A DNA stretch of 64,000 nt from Erwinia sp039023475 (GTDB lineage: Bacteria > Pseudomonadota > Gammaproteobacteria > Enterobacterales > Enterobacteriaceae): the NCBI RefSeq assembly GCF_039023475.1, contig NZ_JBCHVB010000002.1, positions 582,111-646,110 on the forward strand, written 5' to 3'. Both the position numbers and the translations under genes were made by a program. Positions 45,156-53,765 of this stretch are shown piece by piece. Numbering within the stretch: position 1 is the stretch's first letter; each line of letters begins with the position of its first letter. A model generated the notes under the pieces. The model saw nothing but the letters and a program-made list of their open reading frames with translations, had not been told where the DNA came from and did not search any database.

Positions 45156-46036
45156 GCTTGAACCTCCTGAAGGCCATAGACACGTTCGACATAGCGACCA
45201 CGCCCATCGCCGTGACCGAGATCCATTGAAGTGAGGGCATTTGCTTCTTTGCGGCTAAAACCTTGCTCCTGATAAAAGCGAATCGCATCTTGTGCCCATG
45301 CATAGCGGAGGCTGTGGGGGGAGTAGGAGCCAATCAAACCAATGCGGGTTGTAGCTGAGCGCCAATAATTCATGGCAGTTTTGAGATCAGCGCGGTCAAT
45401 AAGTTTGCCGTTGCGCTGTTTAGCAATAACCAAAGCTTGAGCGATTACATTGCTAACAGCTGCACGATCCAAAATGCGTGTTTCGCGCGGTCTACCACCT
45501 TTGGTGCCAAAGACGACACTTAGTCTTTCAGCTCCATGGCCAAGTTGTTTTTGCCAGGTCTTAAGGGAGGCGCTGCATTGGACAGCCTCTTGTGAACGCA
45601 AACCCAGTAAGCGTGATAGCTGAAGGGCAATTGCTAATCCCTCATCAAGCTGTCGGGCTTGATTAATGGCTTGCTGATATTTTTCTGTTGGAATAGCGAA
45701 TTTAGTGCCTGCTCGGCTACTGCCGCTGAGACCCAGCGCCCTGTTAGTTAATCTCGCTGAGGCTACTAATTTTTCCCGTCCGGCTTGATGCAAAACCGAA
45801 CGCAAAGCGGCCATCTCATTCTGCAAGGTACGTAAGGCAATTCCTTGTACACAGCGTGCAGCGATATAGCTCTCGATATGCCTTGTTTTCAAATACTGGA
45901 CGCTGCGAATTTGAATATTTAGCGCCAGTAAGTGATTACAAAACCTGTCAGCAATACGAATGCGATCGTGTACCGTTTTGTGACTGCCGCCAGCCTGCTT
46001 CGACAGTTGCTTCATTTCTCTACCTGTTCTACTCAT
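45152..46036 (-). CDS. Integrase-domain tyrosine recombinase
   Basis: A 294-residue protein of the integrase-domain group found inside genomic islands. It has a SAM-like N-terminal domain (TLQNEMAALRSVLHQAG) and a catalytic domain with Arg in LLGLRSQEAVQC and SPHSLRYAWAQD in place of HxLRH. It ends GHGDGRGRYVERVYG, with a tyrosine near the end. The ATG at 46036 has GGAG six bases upstream; a TTG four codons earlier overlaps it. It precedes alpA and the primase in a leftward operon. Its task beside the attL integrase is unknown; it may resolve element dimers. Confidence 0.8.
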   Translation of the reverse strand: MSRTGREMKQLSKQAGGSHKTVHDRIRIADRFCNHLLALNIQIRSVQYLKTRHIESYIAARCVQGIALRTLQNEMAALRSVLHQAGREKLVASARLTNRALGLSGSSRAGTKFAIPTEKYQQAINQARQLDEGLAIALQLSRLLGLRSQEAVQCSASLKTWQKQLGHGAERLSVVFGTKGGRPRETRILDRAAVSNVIAQALVIAKQRNGKLIDRADLKTAMNYWRSATTRIGLIGSYSPHSLRYAWAQDAIRFYQEQGFSRKEANALTSMDLGHGDGRGRYVERVYGLQEVQA

Positions 46037-46327
46037 CTGATACTCCAATCTGCTTCTCTGGCGCGTGGCAAATAACGGATACAGCGATGCTGTTCCGGAC
46101 TGAAAGTTGCCTGTGCGCCAGAGCGGATGCAGTTGAGGTATTTCGGGGTGTCAGTGATGCACTCAGTGCAACTGCCTGCTATTGCAGGTAATCCCCCAGG
46201 CTAATGCCTGCCTCGGCAACAATTCAGATCTCCTTTAAATGGATATTTGGTGTATGAAAACGCGGTGTCAGATTCAGATACCCGCTTGAAACGGGCGAAG
46301 GTAGAGGATGGGCAGCGGTTTACGCTA

Positions 46328-46367
46328 TGGCGTCACTTTCAGGCGTTAGCACGCAAAAGTGACGCCA
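46328..46367. repeat. Perfect 12-bp inverted repeat with TGACGC motifs
   Basis: TGGCGTCACTTT (46328-46339) pairs with AAAGTGACGCCA (46356-46367). The TGACGC hexamer recurs near 46509 and 46531. It may be an origin or operator. Confidence 0.5.
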
Positions 46368-46949
46368 CGTATTGCACGCAGCACGACTGTCGCTTGCTCA
46401 TGCCTAAGCGGCATAGCAAAGCGCAGCCCGCAGCGTTTAATACGCGCCAATGATTTTTTGAGTTGATGCAGTTATGACTGCGCTGTGAAGTGGTAAAAAT
46501 TGTGTCAGTACTGACGCATTGTGGTGGTGTGACGCAAGAAGCTGATAGCGAAGCACTATCAGCATGGTTGAAAGTCGAATTACTTCTGATATGGAATCTT
46601 CTCGACCCAAGAAACATCACATAAGGATGTTTAGTTAGTTAAATGAACCCTCATCGTCACGCAGTAGGAGCGGTTTTAGTTGACGATATCTACTTCCAAG
46701 AGTGAGTAGATTTACCGCTCAATCAAGAGCATTGCCTTTCAGGCTACGACAAGTTTTGTGTGATCGCCCGAAGGCGTTTCTCTCAGATCACCGGCATCAT
46801 CCTGATACTCGAAACATCGGTGGCTGTCATTGACAGCAAAGTTACAAACCCGAATCTACGTTAATGAGTTTTATTTTTCAAGGCATCGATGAGATGAAAG
46901 AGGTGGGCCTTACTCATAACACCCGTCAGATTGAGCGCCAAAAAACTTA

Positions 46950-46972
46950 TTGGGGGCACTTATGGGGGCATT
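46950..46972 (+). repeat. Right arm-type repeat of the element
   Basis: TTGGGGGCA, five bases, GGGGGCATT: the right counterpart of 34498-34520 in the same orientation, 57 bases inside attR. Confidence 0.65.
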
Positions 46973-47028
46973 CAAGTAAATTGAACTATAAATACATGAT
47001 ATTTTTCAGCTGGTTGAAGTTTTAAGTT

Positions 47029-47049
47029 GAATCCTGTAGGGCGTACCAT
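47029..47049 (+). repeat. attR: right 21-bp attachment repeat
   Basis: An exact copy of 34366-34386, beginning GAATCCTGTAGGGCGTACC, with no tRNA around it. It marks the right end of the element. Confidence 0.93.
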
Positions 47050-47063
47050 TACTTTTCAATGAG

Positions 47064-47579
47064 TTACCCACCTTCTCCTGACTTCAAATTTTCCTTGTGG
47101 GACAGATTTGGGACACGGACATTAAAAATCGCATCAATTTTACGTGCATGCCCCGTCAGATGGTTGGGTGCCAGGTGAGCGTACCTCCGCACCATCTCTA
47201 TCGATTCCCACCCTCCCATTTCCTGAAGAGCCGAAAGCGGAACTCCTGACTGGATTAACCAACTCGCCCAAGTATGCCTGAGGTCATGGAACCGAAAGCC
47301 CTCTATGCCAGCCCGTTTTAGTGCGAGCCTCCATGAATTGTTATCATCACGGCGCTTCTTCCTGATTGCTGCTGTTTTCGTCCCATCATGCCTGGTCGCT
47401 GCTTTAGTGTGTACAAACACCCAGCGAGAATGTTTTCCAATTTGTCCCTTCAGTACCCTGCATACTGTATCATTCAGAGCCACGCCGATAGCCTTGCCCG
47501 CTTTGGCGTTCTCTGTATTTATCCATGCAACCTTCCTTTGCATATCAACCTGAGTCCATTTGAGTCTATTCCAGGTCAA
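47064..47579 (-). pseudogene. Truncated phage integrase (C-terminal part)
   Basis: 171 codons of the catalytic domain of a lambdoid-type integrase. The HxxR box (FHDLRHTWASW), the second histidine region (MGGWESIEMV) and the tyrosine (RRYAHLAPNHL) are present. The whole N-terminal part is missing. The place where the first catalytic arginine should lie reads AYAGQTYLTWN, and a stop follows shortly upstream (near 47626). Its 3' end lies 15 bases outside attR, where an integrase of an element inserted at this tRNA would sit, so it is probably a relic of an earlier tandem insertion. Confidence 0.85.
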
Positions 47580-47884
47580 GTATGTTTGACCTGCGTAGGC
47601 CAGTAGAAAGTGCCGGTACGATTACCGGACAGCTGCTTTCAGGTGGGCAATTAAGCCGCCTGTTAATAGCCTGGCAAACGACGTGAGCTAGCCTGCGCAT
47701 AACGAAATGTGGCAAAAACCGACCCGCCATCGGCAAGACAACATCCAGAGTGCCGCAATAGCGAACGAACTGCTCCAGGTAAGCAGGGAATAACTGTTTT
47801 TTATATTTGTCATCTTGTTACTGATTCAGAAAGGGCAGATCATATCATCACTTAACCTGAACAACGCGGAACACAGCAGGCTCC
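47580..47884. other. Intergenic region with integrase-relic remains
   Basis: 305 bases. The first part (to about 47640) continues the decayed integrase frame; the remainder should carry the promoter of the DUF1275 gene. Nothing else is recognisable. Confidence 0.4.
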
Positions 47885-48601
47885 ATGCTCATCAGCACTG
47901 AGGATCTACGTAATAACCTTGCAGACAGAAAACTTGCCTGCACGCTTGCTGCCGTAGCCGGCGCCCTCAACACAGCAGCGTTTGAGGTTGTCGGTTTTTT
48001 CTCGGCCAACATGACCGGTAACGTCTCTTCGCTTTCAGATCATCTGGCTAAAGCCAGCCTTGCACCTGGCATTTTTTTTCTGTCGGTCATCTGCATTTTT
48101 ATCGCCGGTTCCGCATTCTCCGCCCTTCTTATCAATGCGGGTCGCAGGAGGAAGATGCGGACGGTTTACGCCGTTAATATCATCCTTGAGGGGGGAGGGC
48201 TTGTTCTGCTGGGCATGGTTGAAAGCTGGATGAACCCAGCTTCACCCGGCGTTCTGCTTATCCTGTGCCTGAGTTTTTTAATGGGGTTACAGAATGCCGT
48301 GGTGACGCGTATCTCCAATGCACGAGTAAGAACGACGCATGTGTCAGGGACATCCACGGATATCGGTATAGAGCTGGCTATGCTGTTTGATGTGCTGAGA
48401 CGAAAGGAATCGCCAAAGGATGCCCCGATCTATCTTGAGCGGCTCGGGCTGCACGCCTTTACATTGCTCTCATTTCTGGCTGGCGGTGTGGCAGGGATTT
48501 GGCTGTTTCATCTGCTCGGCTATGGTTTTCTGATTTTTATAGGCACAGGCGTCATTTTGCTGGCATTACACAATATGCGCCATAAACATCAGGCTGAATA
48601 A
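47885..48601 (+). CDS. DUF1275 (YoaK-family) membrane protein
   Basis: A 238-residue protein with six predicted membrane segments and the DUF1275 hallmarks: AAVAGALNTAAFEVVGFFSANMTGN near the N-terminus, GLQNAVVTRISNARVRTTHVSGTSTDIG in the middle. The family is widespread in bacteria but has no settled function. It stands alone between the integrase relic and a T-tailed terminator, and is probably part of the accessory region at this tRNA. Confidence 0.85.
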   Translation: MLISTEDLRNNLADRKLACTLAAVAGALNTAAFEVVGFFSANMTGNVSSLSDHLAKASLAPGIFFLSVICIFIAGSAFSALLINAGRRRKMRTVYAVNIILEGGGLVLLGMVESWMNPASPGVLLILCLSFLMGLQNAVVTRISNARVRTTHVSGTSTDIGIELAMLFDVLRRKESPKDAPIYLERLGLHAFTLLSFLAGGVAGIWLFHLLGYGFLIFIGTGVILLALHNMRHKHQAE

Positions 48602-48611
48602 AACAGTGAAG

Positions 48612-48632
48612 CCGCCCATGGGCGGTTTTTTT
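48612..48632 (+). terminator. Terminator of the DUF1275 gene
   Basis: CCGCC-CATG-GGCGG followed by seven T, eleven bases after the stop codon. Confidence 0.85.
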
Positions 48633-49130
48633 ATTCCCTGCAATAACCCCCTGGCGCGTCGCTTATGGCGCTTTGGGAAAGTTAAGTCTGATGGCTGGTT
48701 TCGTTGCATGGCACTCTGGCATGTTCAACACCCGCAGCGAACGCTTTTCAGGCCGCCTTCACTATTCCGTATGCTGTACTGTTCACTATCACAGCGACCG
48801 CTTGTGCTGAAAGCTTCAGCCCGGCTTTTATTGGATTTTGAGCATCTGAATTAAGCTCGTTTCTGAGCGCATATGTCACGTAATCCATTACCTGTTCTGG
48901 TGAACCGTTAAAGGTGTCACATCCCTGTCATCGTTTGCGTGACAAAAAATTTTAATAACGGCCCAATACCGCCGTTTTTTTCTTTCTGGAAGCGCCACTA
49001 CCGAGGGTTTTCGCGGTGCTGGCTAAAGCGTCGTTAAGCATCATCAGGGTTTACCGGATAGCTTTTCACGGGTTTTCCGTGCGAGCTGGCTCTGATATTT
49101 CCCATAAGATCAGCATAAAATTCAAAAATG
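48633..49130. other. Gene-poor stretch with an orphan terminator
   Basis: About 500 bases with no convincing gene. A second strong terminator, AACGGC-N8-GCCGTT plus T run (48957-48982), has no gene before it, so a small RNA or a decayed gene may end there. Short ORFs (48606-48854 on plus, 49034-49246 on minus) have no recognisable features. Confidence 0.4.
48957..48982 (+). terminator. Orphan intrinsic terminator
   Basis: AACGGC (48957-48962) pairs with GCCGTT (48971-48976) and is followed by a T run to 48982. No gene ends just upstream. Confidence 0.7.
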
Positions 49131-49145
49131 TGAAACGCAGTTTCA
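49131..49145. promoter_or_regulatory. KdgR-like operator of the TRAP operon
   Basis: TGAAAC-GCA-GTTTCA, 114 bases before dctP, matches the core of the KdgR box (TGAAAC-N3-GTTTCA) that represses pectin-catabolism genes in soft-rot and related enterobacteria. A matching site precedes kdgM. Confidence 0.75.
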
Positions 49146-49258
49146 AAACCTTTCTTACAGCGCCACTTTTCCCCTAAGCGTGGCATTATCCACAAGGTGA
49201 GGGCCAGACAAGCCCCGTATTTTCGTGGATGGAATACTATCCCCACGATGAGGCAGTT

Positions 49259-50242
49259 ATGAACATATTACGAATGGTCAACGCCCTTCTTATGTGCTGT
49301 TTACCCGCGCTGGCGTTCACGTCCCAGGCCCAGACCGTTCTGCGTCTGGCGTACGCTGAAAACAGCCAGCCGGTTAAGGACGCCCTTCACTTTCTGGGAA
49401 ACCAGATTGAAGAAAAAACTGCCAATGAAGTAAAGGTCATCTATTTTCCCGACGCGCAGCTGGGCGGGGAGCGTGAACTGGTAGAGCTGACGCAGGTTGG
49501 GGTGGTGGACATCACTAAGGTGTCTTCCGGCCTTATGGAAAGCTTCTCTCCGGCCTATGGCGTCTTTTCCCTGCCTTATCTCTTTGCCGACGTCGAAGAG
49601 TATTACAAAGTAATGGATAACCCTGACGTTATGGAGCCCGTCTATCAGTCAACCGCGCCGCAGGGGTTTATCGGCATCGGCTGGTATGACTCAGGGGCCC
49701 GCAGTTTTTATATGAGCAAAGGGCCCATTCGTAAGATAGAAGATCTGCAAGGCAAAAAAATCCGCGTCATGCAGAGTGAAACCGCTATCCAGACGCTTAA
49801 GCTGCTGGGGGCATCTCCCATTGCGATGGGCCAGGCGGAAGTTTACACCTCTCTACAGCAGGGTATCCTGGATGGTGCCGAAAACAATGAGTTTGCCCTG
49901 ACCATTGCCCGCCACGGTGAAGTCGCCCGCTACTACACCTACGATATGCACACCCGCATCCCCGATATTTTGTTGATGAGCGCCCTGACGCTGGAAAAGC
50001 TGACGCCTGAGCAACAGGAAATTGTTAAGGAGGCGGTCAAAGCCTCGATCGAATTTGAAAAAGCCGCCTGGGATAAAGAAATGGAAACCACCCGGCGACA
50101 GGCGACCGAAAACTTCAACGTGGAGTTTTTCGATATCGATAAAAAACCATTCCAGGATGCCGTACAGCCCATCTATGAAAGCTTAAAAGATAAGCCGGAA
50201 CTCTATGAGCTGTATCAGAAAATCCAGTCAGCGAAAGGCTAA
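49259..50242 (+). CDS. TRAP transporter solute-binding protein (DctP family)
   Basis: A 327-residue periplasmic binding protein. The signal peptide (about 1-25, ending SQA-Q) precedes the DctP fold with ELTQVGVVDI, the carboxylate-binding arginine region KKIRVMQSETAIQT and GQAEVYTSLQQGILDGAEN. The ATG at 49259 has GAGG seven bases upstream; an earlier ATG at 49229 is less likely. TRAP systems use ion gradients to import organic acids. The KdgR-like operator upstream and the KdgM porin downstream suggest a uronate or pectin-derived substrate. Confidence 0.93.
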   Translation: MNILRMVNALLMCCLPALAFTSQAQTVLRLAYAENSQPVKDALHFLGNQIEEKTANEVKVIYFPDAQLGGERELVELTQVGVVDITKVSSGLMESFSPAYGVFSLPYLFADVEEYYKVMDNPDVMEPVYQSTAPQGFIGIGWYDSGARSFYMSKGPIRKIEDLQGKKIRVMQSETAIQTLKLLGASPIAMGQAEVYTSLQQGILDGAENNEFALTIARHGEVARYYTYDMHTRIPDILLMSALTLEKLTPEQQEIVKEAVKASIEFEKAAWDKEMETTRRQATENFNVEFFDIDKKPFQDAVQPIYESLKDKPELYELYQKIQSAKG

Positions 50243-50258
50243 TCTCTCAGGAGGGATA

Positions 50259-50771
50259 ATGGATATATTAAGAAAGACGCTCAATAAGATACTAGGCAGT
50301 ATATGTTCCCTCCTGCTGGCGGCCATGGTGTGTGTGGCCTGCTGGCAGGTCATAAGCCGTTATATTGTGGGTGTGCCCAGCACCGCCACGGAGGAGCTGC
50401 TGCGCTTCTCGCTGGTCTGGCTTTCGATGCTGGGGATGGCTTACGTGGCCGGGAAGAACCAGCATATCAGCCTGACGATCCTGGTAGATAAGGTGTCGCC
50501 AGCCGTGCGCCGTTGGTGGATGATCGTGCTGCAACTTACTTTCGCCGCCTTCTCCATCTGGGTGCTTATCATCGGCGGTCTGAAAATCTCCGCCATTTCC
50601 ATGCTGCAAATCTCACCCGCGCTGGGCATTCCGATGGGACAAATCTACTACGCACTGCCTGTCGCAGGCGTACTGATCATCCTCTACAGCGTAATGAACA
50701 TTGTCGATCTGCTTAAAGCAACCTCGACCAGGGCTGATACCGGCACGGTAATGGAGAACCAACATGATTGA
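50259..50771 (+). CDS. TRAP transporter small permease (DctQ family)
   Basis: A 170-residue protein with four membrane helices and the DctQ pattern VISRYIVGVPSTATEELLRFSLVWLSMLG. The ATG at 50259 has CAGGAGGG just upstream. The gene overlaps dctM by eight bases. It is the second gene of a three-gene operon. Confidence 0.92.
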   Translation: MDILRKTLNKILGSICSLLLAAMVCVACWQVISRYIVGVPSTATEELLRFSLVWLSMLGMAYVAGKNQHISLTILVDKVSPAVRRWWMIVLQLTFAAFSIWVLIIGGLKISAISMLQISPALGIPMGQIYYALPVAGVLIILYSVMNIVDLLKATSTRADTGTVMENQHD

Positions 50772-52071
50772 TCCTATCCTTGCCTCCGTTACGCTGGTGA
50801 GCATATTTGTGGTACTGCTTGCCATGGGCGCATCCATCGGTCTTTGTATCGTTATCGCCTCCGGCTGCACGATGCTGCTGGCCTTGCCCTTTGATATCTC
50901 CATGTTCGCCACGGCGCAGAAAATGTTCTCCAGTCTGGATAGCTTTGCCCTGCTGGCGGTGCCGTTCTTTGTGCTGTCAGGGGTAATAATGAACAGCGGC
51001 GGAGTCGCCACGCGGCTGGTAAACTTCGCCAAACTTTTCACCGGCAGGCTACCGGGTTCGCTCTCCTATACGAATATCATGGGCAATATGATGTTTGGCG
51101 CTATTTCTGGCTCCGCTATTGCGGCCTCGACCTCTATCGGCGGTGTGATGGTGCCGATGAGCGCAAAAGAGGGCTACAGCCGTAGCTTTGCCGCGGCGGT
51201 GAATATCGCCTCTGCGCCCACCGGGATGCTGATCCCTCCCACAACGGCTTTCATATTATATGCGCTGGCAAGCGGCGGTACCTCCATCGCGGCGCTGTTT
51301 GCCGGCGGGCTGGTCGCCGGTATTTTGTGGGGCGTGGGCTGTATGCTGGTCACTTTCGTGGTGGCCAGACGGAACAACTACCGGGTCTTTTTTGCGCTGC
51401 AAAAAGGCGTGGCGTTAAAAGTTACCCTGGAAGCCGTCCCCAGCCTGCTGCTGATCGTGATTATCGTCGGCGGGATAGTGCAGGGCATCTTCACCGCTAT
51501 CGAAGCCTCAGCCATCGCCGTCGCCTATACCCTGCTGTTGACCATGGGGCTTTATAAAACAATACGCATCAAGCACCTGCCTGAAATCCTGCTGCAAACC
51601 GTGGTGATGACCGGAATTATCATGTTCCTGCTGGCTACCTCTGCGGCCATGTCGTTCTCTATGTCGATAACGAATATCCCGGCGGCGCTGAGCGATCTCA
51701 TCCTCGGCATATCCGATAATAAGTTCGTTATCCTTCTCGTAGTGACTATATTTCTGCTAATTATCGGCGCGTTTATGGATATCGGCCCCGCCATCCTGAT
51801 TTTTACCCCTATCCTGTTGCCGATCATGGTGAAGCTGGGCGTCGATCCGGTGCATTTTGGCATTCTGATGATCTACAACCTGGCAGTAGGGACCATAACC
51901 CCGCCGGTGGGAAGCGGATTGTATGTCGGGGCAAGCGTCGGGAAGGTGAAGGTGGAAGAGGTAATGAAACCGCTGGTGCCGTTCTATATCGCCATCATTG
52001 CCATGCTGCTGGTCATTACTTATCTGCCTGAAATTACCCTGTTCCTGCCGCGAATGATGGGCGTAATGTAA
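50764..52071 (+). CDS. TRAP transporter large permease (DctM family)
   Basis: A 435-residue, roughly twelve-helix ion-coupled permease. The family segments are FFVLSGVIMNSGGVA, GAISGSAIAASTSIGGVMVP, SAPTGMLIPPTTAFILYAL and GTITPPVGSGLYVGASV. It completes a dctPQM unit and is followed by a hairpin. No catabolic gene is in the operon, so the imported acid must be used by enzymes encoded elsewhere. Confidence 0.94.
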   Translation: MIDPILASVTLVSIFVVLLAMGASIGLCIVIASGCTMLLALPFDISMFATAQKMFSSLDSFALLAVPFFVLSGVIMNSGGVATRLVNFAKLFTGRLPGSLSYTNIMGNMMFGAISGSAIAASTSIGGVMVPMSAKEGYSRSFAAAVNIASAPTGMLIPPTTAFILYALASGGTSIAALFAGGLVAGILWGVGCMLVTFVVARRNNYRVFFALQKGVALKVTLEAVPSLLLIVIIVGGIVQGIFTAIEASAIAVAYTLLLTMGLYKTIRIKHLPEILLQTVVMTGIIMFLLATSAAMSFSMSITNIPAALSDLILGISDNKFVILLVVTIFLLIIGAFMDIGPAILIFTPILLPIMVKLGVDPVHFGILMIYNLAVGTITPPVGSGLYVGASVGKVKVEEVMKPLVPFYIAIIAMLLVITYLPEITLFLPRMMGVM

Positions 52072-52078
52072 TTCTTAT

Positions 52079-52103
52079 CCTGCATCCGGGCTTCGGATGC
52101 AGG
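52079..52103 (+). terminator. TRAP operon terminator
   Basis: CCTGCATCC and GGATGCAGG form a 9-bp stem with a seven-base loop, seven bases after the dctM stop. There is no T run. Confidence 0.6.
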
Positions 52104-52460
52104 ACCTTCTACCCTTCGGTAAACCACTTCGCTTGAATATGTTATCTACAGTGGGATCTTAACGCCGACTGTTTATCGCTAAGACTCCTACTTCAGAAAA
52201 TAAAAGGCGGCAGAGTTTATGGCGTTAAATAATCTGCACCTGGTCGTTGTCCAGGCTTCCAGTCCGGCATCTAAATCTGGAAGGTTTTAAAAACTAAGTG
52301 ATGGGTTATTTAAAAGGGGAGGGCTTTAAGATGGTCGGAGTAAGATGTTGCGCATGGTCAGCCTTATGCTGACCGACCATGCTGCTAACATAGTGCTGAC
52401 CGGGAGAAATATATTTTCAGTCGGTTTTATCAAGACTATATAGAGATGACGGTTTTGCTG
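52104..52460. other. Intergenic region between convergent dctM and kdgM
   Basis: About 360 bases with no convincing gene. GGTCAGC (52356-52362) and GCTGACC (52368-52374) form a hairpin with flanking GGTCG/CGACC pairing, likely the kdgM terminator read on the minus strand. Confidence 0.45.
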
Positions 52461-53132
52461 TCAGAAGGTATAACCCACACCGATACGGAAGCGCGTCTGA
52501 CGCTCATCGCTGGTGCTTCTTACCGAAACATTCCCCACTTCGATAAAAGGAGACCAGTTTCCGGTTAAATAGGCCGTTCTGAAGTTATACTCATAGTTGT
52601 TTTTACCATTATTATAGAGGTCATATTTATCGGCTTTCTTATAAATCCCTTCAAGCGTCCAGTCAAAATTATTCCAACGGTATCCCGCCCAGACGTCCAT
52701 ACGGTTAATGGTGTCATCATCCCTGATATCAGAGGAGCGGCGGATGTACTCATAACGGTAGCGGGCACCCAGCCACCAGCTGTCATCGAGCTTCCAGGTT
52801 GCTCTGAAATAAGGTTTATAAACGGAGTAGCCGTTGCCCGTCTCCAGTACGATGCCCGGTTGCCAGGCTACCGCGCCACTCGTGAACTGGTAGCTTGCGG
52901 TATATTCATTGCCCTGAACTTCCATATCGTTAAAGGCTTTATTAGTATCATCCCCGCCTGATTTTGAAATAGCCTCAATAGCAAATCCAAATCCATTATC
53001 AAAGCGGTGGGAAATATAGGCGCGATCGTAGTTAGCTTTACTGTCGTCAAGATACTCATGGCGAACATCGACATACACCGCATGGGCACTTGTGGCAACA
53101 AGAGGTAGTAAAAGTAAAAGTGACTTTTTCAT
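52461..53132 (-). CDS. kdgM: KdgM-family oligogalacturonate-specific porin
   Basis: A 223-residue outer-membrane protein with a signal peptide (1-18, ending AHA-V) and a 12-strand barrel pattern ending in phenylalanine (FRIGVGYTF), as needed for BAM insertion. YVDVRHEYLDDSKANYDRAY and GYRWNNFDWTLEG are typical of KdgM/NanC porins, which let acidic oligosaccharides through. A KdgR-like box sits about 80 bases upstream. It converges on the TRAP operon, and together they would provide outer- and inner-membrane uptake. Confidence 0.93.
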   Translation of the reverse strand: MKKSLLLLLPLVATSAHAVYVDVRHEYLDDSKANYDRAYISHRFDNGFGFAIEAISKSGGDDTNKAFNDMEVQGNEYTASYQFTSGAVAWQPGIVLETGNGYSVYKPYFRATWKLDDSWWLGARYRYEYIRRSSDIRDDDTINRMDVWAGYRWNNFDWTLEGIYKKADKYDLYNNGKNNYEYNFRTAYLTGNWSPFIEVGNVSVRSTSDERQTRFRIGVGYTF

Positions 53133-53205
53133 GGTAGATCCATTTTTATATTAAAGGAGGAGGAAGTGGAGTACTTCTTGTAAAACCCCACGCTGAAATG
53201 TAAGT

Positions 53206-53228
53206 CTTATGAAACGATGTTTCAATTT
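53206..53228 (-). promoter_or_regulatory. KdgR-like operator of kdgM
   Basis: On the minus strand ATTGAAACATCGTTTCAT, with core TGAAAC-ATC-GTTTCA at 53210-53224, agrees closely with the KdgR consensus. It lies about 80 bases upstream of the kdgM start. Confidence 0.82.
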
Positions 53229-53514
53229 GTTTTTATGGCCACTTTAGAAAATTGAGAAGTGATTCAAAAATAAGAAAACTAGTTTTAAATAAATCTCCCT
53301 GGGGTGAATCAGAAAAACGAAAGGTAAACAGGCTTGATTTGTTTTTTTGGAGGGGGGAGGTGAGTAAGTCGCTGTTTTTTTAAGCGCGCTCTGTAAAGCC
53401 TCGCACGAGCTAATTATTTGGGTGTGAAGTAGTGAATAAAAAAGGGCATTTAAATTTACGTATGTAATATTATTAAATTTATCATTTGTGACCCGGCATG
53501 TACCCATCTTTATT
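53229..53514. other. AT-rich upstream region of kdgM
   Basis: About 290 bases, AT-rich, with no convincing gene. It includes a GGAGGGGGGAGG purine run near 53350. It is suitable for CRP/H-NS-type control, but no clear site was identified. Confidence 0.35.
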
Positions 53515-53742
53515 TTATTGCCAGCCTGCCAGGCTGGCTGTCATTTCCGCGAAGGTAAAGCCTTCCGGCAATTTTTCCTTTGGTAAACCCTGCGCAGAAA
53601 TAGTTCGCCAGACGAAAATGCCCGCAACCGGCCAGCCGCGCACCATAATTTGACAGGCCCTGTTCGCTTTCTGTCCGTACGCAACGGACTCCACCAGCGA
53701 TGGGCGGAAAAAACGGGCAGGGCGTTCTACACTTATTGTCAT
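53515..53742 (-). CDS. Hypothetical small protein
   Basis: A 75-codon ORF starting MTISVERPARFFRP and ending TASLAGWQ, divergent from the small acidic ORF next to it. The ribosome site is weak. No family is recognised; it may be real because both codon use and length look reasonable and the neighbouring DNA is AT-rich, but this is uncertain. Confidence 0.4.
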   Translation of the reverse strand: MTISVERPARFFRPSLVESVAYGQKANRACQIMVRGWPVAGIFVWRTISAQGLPKEKLPEGFTFAEMTASLAGWQ

Positions 53743-53765
53743 CCTGACTAACTTAAGAGGTGATT

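Larger units (their letters stand above)
46037..47028. other. Repeat-rich non-coding right end of the element
   Basis: About 1 kb without a convincing gene. It includes an imperfect inverted repeat pairing CTGGCGCGTGGCAA (46055-) with TTGCCTGTGCGCCAG (to 46118) and GCAGTTG/CAACTGC near 46128-46171. The perfect 12-bp repeat at 46328-46367, several TGACGC motifs (46300-46540) and the right arm repeat also lie here. It should hold the promoter of the leftward replication operon and is the best place for a replication origin. Short ORFs (such as 46247-46453) have no recognisable features. Confidence 0.5.

Noticed and set aside
46247..46453. Short plus-strand ORF in the right end of the element
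   Set aside because: No recognisable feature, and it runs across the perfect 12-bp inverted repeat, which suggests regulatory DNA.
48606..48854. 82-codon ORF after the DUF1275 gene
   Set aside because: It starts on top of the terminator hairpin and has no family resemblance.
49034..49246. Minus-strand 70-codon ORF before the TRAP operon, considered as a transposase remnant
   Set aside because: The C-terminal residues are vaguely transposase-like but no DDE motif or terminal inverted repeats are visible, and it spans the KdgR-like operator.
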